A stretch of 64,000 nucleotides of DNA from Hevea brasiliensis (lineage: Eukaryota > Streptophyta > Magnoliopsida > Malpighiales > Euphorbiaceae), in contig NC_079510.1 in NCBI RefSeq assembly GCF_030052815.1, positions 34,673,823 through 34,737,822 on the forward strand. Direction: 5' to 3'. The notes below the pieces were generated by a model. It had not been told where the DNA came from and searched no databases. It saw only the letters and a program-made list of their open reading frames with translations. The stretch's first letter is position 1. The number at the start of each line of letters is the position of its first letter. Positions 47,281-60,568 of this stretch are shown one piece after another. The position numbers and the translations under genes were made by a program.

Positions 47281-48814
47281 TCCTTCCCTCTCAAGTCTCT
47301 CATTCAATGGTCATTCATGGACATGATCTAAGTGAATAGATCAAATGCTTCTACTTTTATTGCCTTTTGGATCATTGGGTGATGGGTGTTTTTATTTTTT
47401 TCTTTTTTTGTTTTTTTTTCGTCATCCTTCCTTTGTTCATATTCACATTCTTGGATTTCCTCCTGGATTGATGCATAGTCATTTTGGGATAGTTTGTTCT
47501 TAATCATTTTGTGGTGTTTTGGGTTTGGGCAGTAGTGATGGTGGGATCCATGAAAGCACCATCACAGAAATTTTTCATTCTTGTGAATGAGACCAATTAT
47601 TCAAATCTTGCCTGTAGCAGCTAATTGTGTGGGGTCAGTACTTTTGTTTTTTTATTTACCCATGTGGTCATGTTGAAAACTCAAACGCCTTCTCTTCATA
47701 ATTAATCCTCATTATTAAATTAAATTTATTAAAACTTGATATCTGTTTAGCAGCAAGTTTGTGAAGATGTGTGATCTATACAACCCTAGTCAAATTTAAA
47801 TAAAATAAAGTAATTCCTAAAAGATAAAATTAATCCTATAATAAGTAGAAATTTATAAATTAAATATATCTATTATTTTCAATCATTTAATTATGAAAAT
47901 TAAGATAATAATTATAATAATAAAAATATTTTAAAAAATAAAAATAAACAAAAGAAATAAAATTAAATATTTAATATAAAAAACAATAATTAGTGTAATT
48001 ATAAATTATAATAATATCTATATGATAAGTGTCACGTGCTAATATTAAGGAAAAATATATTCACATGACAACACCAAAAAAAAATTTTATGTGCTTTGAA
48101 TAGATAAACATAAATAGAAAGATAAATTAGTAATTATTATTTTTTATATTAAATTTAATTTTCTTTTTTCTTTTAAGTAAATTGCATACTATCTTAATTT
48201 TTATAATTCAAATAATTATTTTCTTTCATAATTATTTGCTAAAATTCAAGATTTTTAGTTAAATTGTTATTTAAATTTTTTTCTTGAAGATAAATATTTG
48301 ATAAAATGTTGTACATTAATTTATATATGAATAAATTTTTAATAATACCTGTTAAATCATATTTTAGTGAATTAATTTTGAAGGCATTGATAATTAATTT
48401 AAATAAAATTGAATTAAACTTTCTTAATTATTATAATTGATAAAAACATATTTATAATATGATTGATTATATATATATATATAAACACTACGAATTGAAA
48501 AATATTAAAATTAAGTTAACAAATTTGATAAAATATGATCAAATTAATTTAAATTAAGACGAGACTTATCAAAATTATAATATTTGGTCCATTTATAATA
48601 ATATAAGAATTTAATATCAAAATAGTTTCACTTTTGGAGAATATTAGATATATTTAATTAATATTTATTTTAATTCTTAAATTTTTACAAATACTTTTTT
48701 TAATTTATTTTAAAATATTATAATATTTCATTTAATTATAAAAATTATATTCAAAATAAAATTATAAATATATTATGTAATATACAGGTATTTAGCTAGT
48801 TAAAACATATAATT
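47281..48814. other. Intergenic, AT-rich, no gene seen
   Basis: This run is strongly AT-rich with a short (AT)n near 48470. No protein or RNA feature can be supported. Confidence 0.6.
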
Positions 48815-49084
48815 TGATGAAATTAAATTATCACATGCAATCACTTAATTTAATGAATTTTTCATAAAAGTCATTAAAGTTTAATTTCTTTCATAAAAAT
48901 TATTAAATTTCAATTTAATTTCATAAAAGTCACTGTAATTGAAAATTAAAAGTTTTTTTGATTAATTTACTAACTTATAAACTATTTGACAAATAAAATT
49001 ACCTAACACCTGATGACTGATAGAGAAAAAAGGAAAAAAAAAGAGTGGTTTGACAGCGAGTGAGGTAGCGAGATGTGTTTTATT

Positions 49085-49144
<60 letters not shown>

Positions 49145-49345
49145 CTAATAAAATAATATAATATAATTTTATTTATAAAATAATTAATAAATCAGTAAAT
49201 TAACTTGAAAACCTTTAATTTTTAATCACACTAGTATTTATGAAATCAAATTGAAATTCAATAATTTTTATGAAACAAATTAAAATTTATCGATTTTTAT
49301 AAAAATATTCATAAAATTAAGTAATAACATATGATATTTACCTTT
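48815..49345. mobile_element. MITE-like element with inverted arms and a central (AT)n
   Basis: The left arm (about 48825-48985) and right arm (about 49170-49340) are inverted copies: TCATAAAAGTCATTAAAGTTT on the left pairs with the complement of the sequence around AAATTCAATAATTTTTATGA on the right, and TAACACATGC-like outer ends mirror each other. Between the arms is a loop with a pure (AT)n at about 49089-49142. No ORF is present. Confidence 0.6.
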
Positions 49346-50646
49346 ATTATTTATTGAAATTAGATATGAAAATATTTTCCAAAATAGAACCTTGCGTACT
49401 AAAAAGAAATGAGTACAGAGAAAAGTAAAAGGTAAAAATTTGAACTCTTTATATTAAGTAACTTAAACGATGTCGTGGCTATCATTGCACCACTTATCAA
49501 TAAATTAGAGGATGTAAATACATTTATGTAAAGTTTAATGTATAGTTTCAATTTGTAATTATAATTGAATAGAAAAAGGAAATAATTTTATAGAATAATG
49601 AATTTTTATTATAATCTTAAATTTGTTTTATTTTATAAAAGTATTGCATGGATACACATATATAATTATACAAACTTAATTCTTGATTATTCAATAGCAT
49701 AACAGAATAGAATTATAAAATAAAAAAATAAAAATTTTATCCAATGAATTGAATTTATTCATTAGTTTTATTGACAAAAATATAAAGAGAAAAAAAGATT
49801 ATGCCAATCGGTAAAGAATAATATAAAATAATGAAAAGAAGAGATGAAAGTGGGCAAAAAAAAATTTGTAATTCTGTTAATATGGTATGAGAAGGAGAAG
49901 AGATGAAAGAGAAAGGAAGAGTTAAAAGAGAAAAAGATGGTTGCATCTCTTGGTGTTGTTAATAAATAGGTTATGATTTTTTTAGATTTTATTATTTATT
50001 TTAAAAGATTAAAATAATAGGTGTTTAAAATAAAATATTTAATAAATTTAAATTTATTATATAGTAATATTTTAAAAAATTTATTAGAGCATAAAAATTA
50101 TTTTAGTGGATCATATAGATAATTAAAAAAAATTTTAAAAAAATTGAGTAGGTTAAACGTAATATATAAAGACCTAAAAAAAAAAGAGTGGGTTAAATGC
50201 ACTTGACATAACCCAGCTTTGCAATTGTGAATAGGCATTTGATATTATATGAAAACTAGATAATTATCTGTGGTATTGCACGTGGCTATTAATAATTTTA
50301 ATTTATATATATTTTTTTTTAATTTTAATATATACAAATAATTTAATATTTTAATTTTTTTATTAATTATTTTATATTTTATTTTTATTTTTTAAACTTT
50401 ATAATAAAAATTTCATAATAAATAATATATATATATATAAGTTATCTTATAATAATTGCTACTTATTGTAGTATTAATAACTTATTGTAGTATTAATAAC
50501 GTAACTATTAAATAATTTATAATTTATATATAAAGAATTTCATGTATTAATCATGTGGCAATAATATAAAAAAAAGGCATATATTAGCCATATAACAATA
50601 TCATGAAAGTGAATACCAAGTGTCAAACTTTTGTGAATACCTTATT

Positions 50647-50650
<4 letters not shown>
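49346..50650. other. Intergenic, AT-rich, no gene seen
   Basis: There is a short direct repeat TACTTATTGTAGTATTAATAA near 50460-50495. No gene or element with clear ends was found. Confidence 0.55.

Positions 50651-50729
<79 letters not shown>
50651..50729. repeat. (TA)n microsatellite, about 39 units
   Basis: A pure TA run of 79 bases lies 21 bp left of the solo LTR. It is the longest simple repeat in the window. Confidence 0.97.
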
Positions 50730-50731
<2 letters not shown>

Positions 50732-50750
50732 TTTTTTAAGAGACCTAAAC

Positions 50751-53700
50751 TATCACACCTTACCCCTCTGTAAGGCATAACATGATCCCGTAGAATACTT
50801 AATGAACTACCGAACTTTACCTACCGATAACTCATTAAGTACCCTACAAGGGATTTTAGAACAATTTTCTTACTTTTGATAAGTGGTGAGCATTTTCTAA
50901 TAGGTATTAAAACATTTAATTAAAGTTGAAAACTAGTTAAAATTTTTTTGCCCATTTTATTTTTTCGTAAATTTTATAAAAATTTTGGCAGAGTGCCGTC
51001 TGTATTTTGAGAAAACAGTTCTTCAAATACCTGTAAAAAGCACTTCTAATAATTTATCTCAACAATTTCAACAACTCCACAACAATCCCAACCAATTTCT
51101 CAAGTTTCAAAATTCAACAATCCTCATTTCTCAATTTCTAAAAATTTAGCAATCATCAAGATACTGTCAATCAATTTCATTCATTCATATTTCATTAAAG
51201 ATAAACAATTTATATATACATCATACTAAAAATTTACATTAGGAAAATCCAAACTAAAATTTATTACAAACTTTATACAAACTGTGTACAAGCTGCTCAA
51301 GACCGATTTTACATGTCCATACATTTACGTGCATTACATACATCAAAATAAATATTTACAGTCAGGGTATAAATTATACCCGATATAACTTCAAGGTAAG
51401 TCGCTCCACTATTCTCAGCAGCTCAGTCTGCTGCTCCTCTAGTCTATAAATCTGCGATAGTAATAACAGTCATCGCTGAGTACTAGGACTTAGTGGTGCA
51501 TAACATACTAAAATAATCTTTATGCAGAATTTAAATCACATTTATTCAAAAATTTGACTGAACATGAGAATTAAATACAAATAATGAATTATGAGATTTT
51601 AATCCAAACAATTTCATTTCAAGTATTAAAACCAATTTCATAAAACCCACAGTTATATCATGCCATTCGAAACAAATATAATCTCAATAGCCAGAGGCTA
51701 AGGAGAAGTCACATCACAAGGCTAGCTAGCTCAAATATATGGATATCCATTCAATTTCTTCTTCCACTGGCACACACCTCAATACTTCAGCCAGAGAAGG
51801 AATCAAAATTCGAAACTAATTACCCCCACTAGTCATGCTAGTGAGGTGTTCAAATATATGGTCATGACACTGTGGTTTCAAAACTTATCTTAACAATTTA
51901 CTAAACATTGTCATTTCAAATATACACAAATAACTTTCAACAATTTAAATAAAAACATCATAAATGCTTCATCATAGTAATGTCACAATTCAATATTTCA
52001 AATTATTCAAAACAAAATGCAGAAGATAATTTACAAAAATTATACGTTGTGCACAAACCTTAAGCGAGTCGCCTCTTGGCCTTGACTCGATTCCTCGGGT
52101 TCTTTCCCGGTGTTCTTTTCCACTAAAACACACAGTTTCATAGTGTTTTAGTATCATAACTTAGCATAAATCCAAAAATAACTTTAAATTCACTTTTACC
52201 TAGCTCTAATATACTAAACTTGACGTTCTTTAAATTTTGTGTTTCGGGGTTACTATTCACTACACTATTCAAGTCAATTTGTTGACTTTCTAAGGCTTAA
52301 TAGGTATGGGAATTCCAACTTCACCCACATACCACATTTGGGTAACTAAATTTGTTGGTTTGGGTTGTTTACTCAAATTCTAAGTCTTTTAGGCAAATTT
52401 GCAAATTTTCAATTTTGGTGTCTTAAGTTGCACTGTTCCATTGGTCATTTTTCTGTTAGAATTTGGCAAAACTTCCTTCATAAAAAATGTTCCCTATTAT
52501 CTTAGCTTTATTCTCCTTTTTTGATCACTCCAATTGGAGTTTTGTAGCTCAAGTTATAGCCATTTGAATCATGGCTGCCGGATTGGACTTAACCCAGATT
52601 TCTGGGCAAATTTTGGTTCTAGCAGTTTAGGTCTCCAACTTTGGGTGGCCAAATGACTTGGTTAATGGCATAATTTGGATTTGTGTTCTCTATGAAAGTT
52701 TTAGGTCTATATCTCATCTATCCACTAGTAAAATTTCAGGTCATTTAGACCTGCCTAGCTTAAGTTATGGCCAAATGAACAAACACTGTTCATTTGGTCA
52801 GTTTGTACAGGTCAGACTGAGAATTTTCGGATTTGGTTAATTTGTTCACTAAGTTTTGGTAACTTTTTGGGAATGATTCCTAAATGAAAATTGTGTCATT
52901 TTGTGTTTATTTTCATTCCCAATTGGTCTCATAACAATTGGACTTGTAAATTTTTAGTTTTGGTCCCTCAAAAGGACCTTGGTCCTGTTGCCTGCAGCAT
53001 GACCACATTGAATCCGAATTTAACCTCAATTCAAACACTTTTAACACACTTCATTTGGTCACAAATGACCATTTCTCACTTCAAACTAGGTCAACACATC
53101 ATTTCACCATTTCTTCAAATTTTGTCTCCTAAACCCTAAGTGCAAAACCCTAATTCACACTAATTGTTACATTTGATTGATTCAACACATCTTAACATAC
53201 TCTTACATCTCATTCAAGCATTCTAACAAGTTTAATGCAATCAAACTCATGCAATTCATCCCCCTTCATAGGCTGGCCGAAATTCCCTTTGGTCCTCCAC
53301 AAATGTTTTCTTTTGATTGTAAATAAATTTCTAGGTTACTCAAACCACAAACATAACCAATAAACTAAAATTGTCAATTTAGATTGCTTACCTCACTTGA
53401 AATTCCTCTTCCTCAATTCTCTTCTTTTTTTTTTCCTTTCCTTTTCTTGCTCAAACTTCTTTTCAAGTGAAATCAATAAGGTTTAAGGTTGGTAAGTAGG
53501 TTTTCAAGGGTGGGATTTAGGGTTTCCTCAAGCTCAAAATGAGCTTTAATGGTGGTTTAAGTGAGGGAGAGGGTGAGAGAGGGAGTGAGGCGGCAAGGTT
53601 GAAGACCACTCTTCTTTTTTTTTTCTTTTCTTTTCTTTTTCTTTTTATCAAGTTTTATCCACTTGGAAGACCAAAATTATCTATTTTTTTTTAATTAGTG

Positions 53701-54281
53701 TTTATGACATCATTCATGATGTCACCCATTTCAACTCAACTTTTCTTTTTCTTTTTTTTATTTTTATTTTTTCATTAGTTCTTTAATTTAATTCTCGACT
53801 CCGAAATTTTCTTTTCTCCAATTTTATTTAACAATTAAGTCAGGAGTTTGATCTCGGGGTCAATTGACCAAATTGCCCATCGCTGGTTCAACCCGGTTTG
53901 CAAATAATTTAATATTTCTTCCGAATCCCTGACCTAATTATTTGACTGGCTTAACAATTCTTTTTCGTGATTTTCTCTTTTCCACTGTGTTTGTAATGAT
54001 CCTAAGGACCGCGGCATCACATTTTACGGTTCGGAATTTAAGTTTAAATTGACTTTGCAGTCGTTCCCGAGAAGGTCACCCATCGCTGTGACTCTCGGCT
54101 CGTTTAACTTCTTATGTTCTGTTTTTCTTATTTATACTTAACTAATTGACAATTACTAATTATTTGTGTTTATGGCTTATCTAGTTGTCTTAAGTGTGGT
54201 TCTAATCCCCTTAATTGTCCGGACCGACACCGGTCACCGGAACAGTAAAATATACCAGGCTATACAAATAGGGGTATTACA
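50751..54281 (-). mobile_element. Solo LTR of the Tekay family
   Basis: It begins TATCACACCTTACCCCTCTG and ends GGGGTATTACA, and resembles the LTRs of the Tekay element at 18266-30226 throughout (for example CTGTAAGGCATAACATGATC near the start, GGTCACCCATC and CTCGGCTCGTTTAAC near 54075), but is clearly diverged. The first two bases are TA, not TG. Length is 3531 bp, with no internal region. The flanks TAAAC (50746-50750) and ACTCA (54282-54286) do not match, so it either arose by recombination between different elements or its TSD has decayed. Small frames within are not genes. Confidence 0.88.
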
Positions 54282-54713
54282 ACTCATGAATAATCTTCAT
54301 ATCTTAACAATAAGCGCTTTTTGACTTTGATTTCAAAACACTTATCTTATGGTTTCTCATACCAAACATTAGCTCTCTAACTCGTGTCAGTATGTAGATA
54401 CTCTAAATATCCTTGCATTGCTCACATGCAATTCCTATTAAGATATTGTGCGGAATGCCTAATTCATCCCAACCATTGTTGCACATATACATTCCATGGC
54501 ATTGTTCAATTAGGATTACATTATTCATCTGCTTCATAATTCATGCACTATAAATATGTCTTACGTAAAATATGAAATCTACCTCAAACTCTCTAAGGCG
54601 GATCCTTGGGTTGACTGCCTGCAGCCTCTCTCCCACAACCAAAAATATATATAGCCCCTCAAAACAAAGAAAAAAAAATTATAAACAGATTCGAAGGCAA
54701 AAAGGTAGTGGCA
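54282..54713. other. Spacer between solo LTR and hAT-like element
   Basis: I see no gene or clear repeat here. It may be old transposon sequence, but no boundary supports that. Confidence 0.45.
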
Positions 54714-54917
54714 TTCTGTAATAGGCCTGGCAAAGTGTTGGTTTTCAAGTTGGAACTATCGGTTTCTTGAATTTTGGAGGCTTAAATAGGAATTGGTTTG
54801 GATTTAGACGGCTCAAACGGTTCCGATTTTCTGATTCCTTTTTATGGTTACAGCTCTAGTTGGGTCCTAATCTAATATGGTTCAAAATGATTTCGATTTC
54901 GGTTCGGTGTGAATTTT

Positions 54918-55905
54918 TGTCACGATCCAAATTATGGGCCGGACCGGCATTAGAACTTAGGTCGGCATAAAGCTCCCAAAGCTCATAAAAAGCCTAACTA
55001 TTTATTAACCTAACCTTGAAGCCCATATACAAGCCCATTCTCAAGAAATCAACCGAATATAGTTCGGCCATAAACTAAACCAACCAACGGGGAGTTTTTA
55101 GCTCACCCGACTTGTGATCACAATATACATATATATGGGGAGCTCAGCTCTCCCTCACAATCATCAATAACTCAATATAAGATCAAATGTGAGTCCAACT
55201 CCCTCATCTAACATGATCATCCATCCACTCATTTCACATACATAGATTAATAAGTTTACAATTTCAAAATAATTAATCTTACAATCCCAGGCTAAGTAAG
55301 ATGATTCTACACATGCGAAGATCTAGAATTCAAATTCAACACTTCAAAATACTGAAATAATAGCTACTAGACCTGCGAGGTAGGAAATAAGTTAAGCAAA
55401 AGAATAAGCTCTCCTGTAACTTGGAAAAATGGGTAAACAGGAATGAGCGTTCTACTCATAGAGTAAGATATTGATTTTACATACAATTTCTATAACTATC
55501 TAAGTCTAGTGCATTCCTAAGAATGAATGCAACACCTTCACACAATTCAAGCAGGTCAAGTCATAATCATATCGAAAGCAATCTGGAGCATTCACACACC
55601 CGTGTGTCACATCCATACTCACACATATATATATGGGAGCTGATCCCCTATACAGCTCTCTTAATTCCAACCTCTGCCAGTGAGATCAACTCAAAGCCGG
55701 ACTTTCTCTTAATATCCAAATGCGGAGGCCAACAAGATCAACTCAAAGCCGTGCTTACCCCGACTTATCCATAATAAAGATTGAGTCCCAGCGAGTCAAG
55801 CTCCAGCCACGTCTACCCATCCTACCCATATCTATATACACACCCACTCACACACACAGCTCTAGATCGCCATAAAACAACAATCACAACAATATCATCA
55901 AGAAA
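54918..55905 (-). repeat. 3' LTR of the non-coding element, truncated
   Basis: It matches 58050-59047 with scattered differences, then stops after TATCATCAAGAA. The remaining 452 bp present in the other LTR are missing. The open frame at 55523-55774 recurs in the other copy at 58655 and is a by-product of the LTR. Confidence 0.85.
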
Positions 55906-58049
55906 CTTATTAATTCACTCCTTTGCTTAATATGACAGTTCAAGACACCATTGCATATCCTATAACCCTTACTTGCTGTGGTTACATTTCTCAACTAACT
56001 TTCCTGGCACTGTTAGAAGTTTAAATGGATCTTATCCTCGTGCTATCTACTCCATCTTGAGAATAAGAATAGACAGATTTTGATCCATATCCTACAACCC
56101 TAAACTCCATGTTTTGGCTCTTGACACTTCCTGAACTATGACCTGCTTTAAGTCTTACACTTCTGGATTTTATATCTTAACAGCTATCCTCACTCACGTA
56201 ATCACGTTCTGGGCTTTCTAATATTACCTTTCAGTTCATCCTATTTACCTTGCTCAGGATGGCACTTTATGTACCTTATATCTCACTTTGATCTTCCTAA
56301 TCTTGTCCTATTCTTGGCTATTCTGTTTGCTCTTTAATTTATCTCTTTTATTTTATCCAAAATAAAACTTTGATTACTTTATTTCTTAGCTCCATTTTTC
56401 TTTTTGACTTGATAGCTATGCTAGATAACTTTACTTTTCAGTGGCTTTACTAAGTTATCTTCACCTTTGTACTACTCAGAATTGGTCTTTCGATCACTCT
56501 GATTAGCACTTTCACTGCCATTCGAATTTCTCTCCTGTTACATCTGAAACAAACTATCCATATTTTCATTTCTATATTTCCTTTTATCTACTAATATTCT
56601 ATGACTTATTTTTGCTGACTTGCAGTCATTGTCCTTTCATCTGCTTAACTATAAACTACCCTCTAATACCTCAAGGAGAAAATCTATAGGGATTTTATTT
56701 TCTTATATCCACTCAATTAGTCAAAACTTATGGTACTAGGTATCATAACCCGCCATTCAATTCACTGGCTCTTCATCTATCATGATCCAATCAAGTATGG
56801 TCGTTACAGTGAAACTTATACCCTCTTCAGAATACTTGAACCAACAACTCTATACCACACTCTACAGTCCCATGTGGGACACTTCTTTAGGTCACCATCA
56901 CTAGTAGTAATCTCCTGTCTTTCCTGAAAGCATAAGATCATACCCTGCATCATAACTGACTGTAACAGGGGCACTACATCTACCACCTTGCCCAAAACCA
57001 TGTTAGATCATTTACTCTCTTATCATATCATAACTCTTTAAATTATTATTTCATCAGCTATAAACTTTATTTCTAGCCTCTGATATTCTCTAGGAGGTAA
57101 GGTTATACTTTACATCTTGTTGACACATGGGGATATATTATTCTAACTAAGTTTTAGGCAAAATGTCTCTTGTCATGCCAAGACTGTCCAAGACCCCATA
57201 ACGGAGACTAGATGATCCCACTAAGTAGGTGTTATCATTACACTGCAACCATAGTAAAAACCTCTAGTCTCGTGCCACTTATGCTATAACTCTGTGCTCA
57301 AGTTAAGATAACTAAGTCACTGACTCTAATTATCACCTAACTGCGACATTTAATATTCTATCTCTAGGGTATTAAACCTTAACTGGGAGTTTTCCTAACT
57401 CTTCTGCAGATATAGAACTCTGTTTTGGTATATCTATACTAAACCAGAGGTTATCTGCAAACACCCTCATCATGGAACACTATAGGGAAGCACGCAGCTC
57501 TACACAATAATCCCATGTCGGTATGATAATCTGCAGCTTATAACACAAACATTGAGAACATTGTATAGCTATTACGGTATGTCCCACATATCAGATTTCC
57601 CGAACCGCTTATCTCTCTTGAACTCACTAATACTATAAACTTACTGGCTATCCACTGATAACTACTAGCAGTGGTACCCTCGCTCCCATCTAAAGCAACT
57701 ATATTGCCAAAAATCACCTTTATGTCCTCATGCCTTGCACCAAATAGGCACGCCACTTAAACCCATACTGACAGAAACATAACATTTCTTGGAGTACGTA
57801 TCCTCATGGCAGACCTCAACATGCCTGCTAGCTCTAGTTCACATCATGATGTGCTCTATGAAAACTGAGATACCAAACTAAAGCACTCTTACACTATCCA
57901 AGGAATAACACAGAATCTAGAAACAAGAAATTATAGAAGAAGACGAAACAGGAACCTATACTCTGCATGTTACTTCCTAACATGACCCCTTTTTAAATCA
58001 AATATATGCACTTCCCATGAATCTGGAGTCTAAGATCCGATACCATTAT
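55906..58049. other. Interior of the non-coding LTR element
   Basis: About 2.1 kb without a credible coding frame on either strand. No protease, RT or integrase motif can be recognised. The PBS-like sequence lies at its right edge (58034-58045). Confidence 0.6.
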
Positions 58050-59499
58050 TGTCATGACTCAAATTATGAGCCAAACTGGCACTAAGACTTGGGTCAGCAT
58101 AAAGCCCCCAAAGCCCGTGGTAAGCCTAACTATTCATTAGTCTAATCTTGAAGCCCATATACAAGCACATTCTCAAGAAATCAACTGGACAAAGTCCGAT
58201 CATAAACTGGACCAACCAATGGGGAATTTTTAGGTCACCCGACTTGTGATCACAATATACATATATATGGGGAGCTCAGGTCTCCCTCACAATCATCAAT
58301 AACTCAATATAAGATCAAATGGTAGTCCAACTCCCTCATCCAACATGGTCATCCATCCACTCATTCTACATACATAGATTAATAAGTTTACAATTTTAAA
58401 ATAATTAATCTTATAATCCCAAGCTAAGTAAGATGATTCTAAACATGCGGAGATCTAGAATTCAAATTTAACATTACAAAATATAGAAATAACAGCTAGT
58501 AGACCTACGGGGTAGGAAGTAAGTTAAACACAAGAATAAGCTCTCCTGTAACTTAGAAAAATAGATGAACAGGAGTGAACGTTCAACTCATAGAGTAAGA
58601 TATTGATTTTACATACAATTTCTATAATTACCAGAGTCTAGTGCATCCTTAAGAATGAATGCAACACCTTCACATAATTCAAACAGGTCAAGTCATAACC
58701 ACATTAAAAGCAATTTGGAGCACTCACACACTCGTGTGTCACATCCATACTCACACATATATATATGGGAGCTGATCCCCTATACAGCTCTCTTAGTTCT
58801 AACCTCTACCAACGAGATCAACTCAAAGACGTACTTTCTCTTAACATCCAAATGTGGGGGCTAGCGAGATTAACTCAAAGCTATGCCTATCCTGACTTAT
58901 CCATAATAAGGATCGGGTCCTAGTGAGTCAAGCTCCAATCGCGTCTACCCGTCCTACCCATATCCATATACACACCACATATACACCCACTCACACACAC
59001 AGCTCCAGATCGCTATAAAACAATAATCACAACAATATCATCAAGAACAAATGCAATATAAATCGTGCCTAATATTTATTACATATATATATGTATAAGT
59101 GATGTATGAACATGCTTTGAATATAATAATATTAAAATTATAACTAAAATTAATATCTACTCATCACTCAACCAAAAGTCACTGTGGCGGCTAGGCGGAG
59201 GAGAAAGACTGACCCGGCTCACCTAAACATTATATCAAAAATTTTATTAATATTTATTTAAAACAAAACTTTAAAGAATCAAGGGACAAATCCTAAGTTT
59301 TGCCGAAAATTCGACAGGGTTTTCCCTATATATAGGACATACCCAACTTGCAAAAGGGCACAAATAATACTTCTAAATCTAATGGCGTCAGGCTCACATC
59401 ACAACAACATCATACTTTCTCTCCTAGACCTGCCAAACTAGTCAAAAATCATATATATACTACACATAAAATAATTATTTAAAAATTCAAGGTGTTACA
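58050..59499 (-). repeat. 5' LTR of the non-coding element, 1450 bp
   Basis: It starts TGTCATGACTCAAATTATG and ends AAGGTGTTACA. It is the complete LTR copy, and it is next to the PBS-like site. Confidence 0.85.
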
Positions 59500-59901
59500 A
59501 TTTTAAATCAATATTATTAAAAAAATTTAAATTTAATAAAGTTATAAATAAAATTCAACATTCATTTTTAATTAAATAATATTATATTCACACCTCTAAT
59601 AATGATTTGTAAAATAATTTCATTTACAAGAAATTTAACAAATCCTTATTCATATCTCAATTCACATCAATTATATTCAAATAAAATTCAAACGCTATCC
59701 ATTTTAAATTAACAAAAAAAAAATCTCTTATTCCACCTTAGTCCCCAATTGTATTTAATTTAAAATATAAATTTCTCATAATTTTAATTTTCAAACCAAC
59801 ATATCTTACATAACAGACATGAATTAATATAGTATTTTAATAAATAATAAGCTCATTTTCTTTACAGGAAAAAACTCATTCTTATATAAATTATTTTCTT
59901 A

Positions 59902-59959
<58 letters not shown>

Positions 59960-60568
59960 TGTAAAAATGTAACAATTAAAAAGAAATTCTTTTTAAGGTA
60001 TTTCTACACATTAAGCACATAAGAGTATATTTTTAAATTCATTAAACTTTAATTAATAAAACTAAAATTCTAAAATATACTAATTAAATTTAAAAGTTCA
60101 TAAAAATTATTGTGTATCTTTTTTAAAAATTGTTGAAGAACTAAACATGATCACAATCATCTACACAATCTATAATTTTTTTTTTAAAAAAAAGAGAATT
60201 TTAAAAATTTTAAATTGAACCTAAAAATCTAAATATGCTATTTAATTTAAAAAATTTATAAAAATTATTGTGTAGCTTATTTGAGAATGGTCCAAGAATT
60301 AAAAACAATCTAAATTATAGAAAAAAGGTTAAAAAATAGTATTTTAAAAATTTTAAATTAAACTTAAAAATTTAAAATACGTTAATTAAATTAATAAAAA
60401 TTAATATGTAACTTATTTAAGAATAGTCCAATAATTAAAGATGCTTAAAATAATCTATATAATCTAGAAAAAATTTTAAATTGACCCGGTTTGATTCTAA
60501 ATTTGATCCAAGTCAATCCCAATCCAATTCACAATCCAAATCAGACCGTGACAAGGCCTATTCCGTAG

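Larger units (their letters stand above)
54918..59499 (-). mobile_element. Non-coding LTR retrotransposon (LARD-like), TSD ATTTT
   Basis: The ends TGTCACGATCC (54918) and AAGGTGTTACA (59499) are flanked by ATTTT at 54913-54917 and 59500-59504. Two LTR copies lie in the same orientation: 54918 to about 55905 and 58050-59499. The left copy lacks the last 450 bp or so of the LTR together with the expected PPT. The minus strand next to the right LTR reads TGGTATCGGATCTTAG (58045-58030), similar to an initiator tRNA-Met PBS, so the element runs on the minus strand. The interior (about 55906-58049) has no gag or pol motif in any frame. It would depend on another element's proteins. Confidence 0.8.
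54722..60560. mobile_element. hAT-like non-autonomous element, split by an LTR element
   Basis: The left end TAGGCCTGGCAAAG (54722) and right end GACAAGGCCTA (60560) are inverted, and the 8 bp outside, TTCTGTAA (54714-54721) and TTCCGTAG (60561-60568), agree at six of eight positions. The element's own sequence is 54722-54917 and about 59505-60560; the LTR element 54918-59499 sits within it with its own TSD. The part at 59505-60480 is AT-rich with an (AAT)n run at about 59902-59957 and no gene, so assignment of all of it to one element is tentative. Confidence 0.6.

Noticed and set aside
55523..55774. Open frame found twice (also 58655-58864)
   Set aside because: The two copies are the two LTRs of one element; duplication is by the element's own structure.
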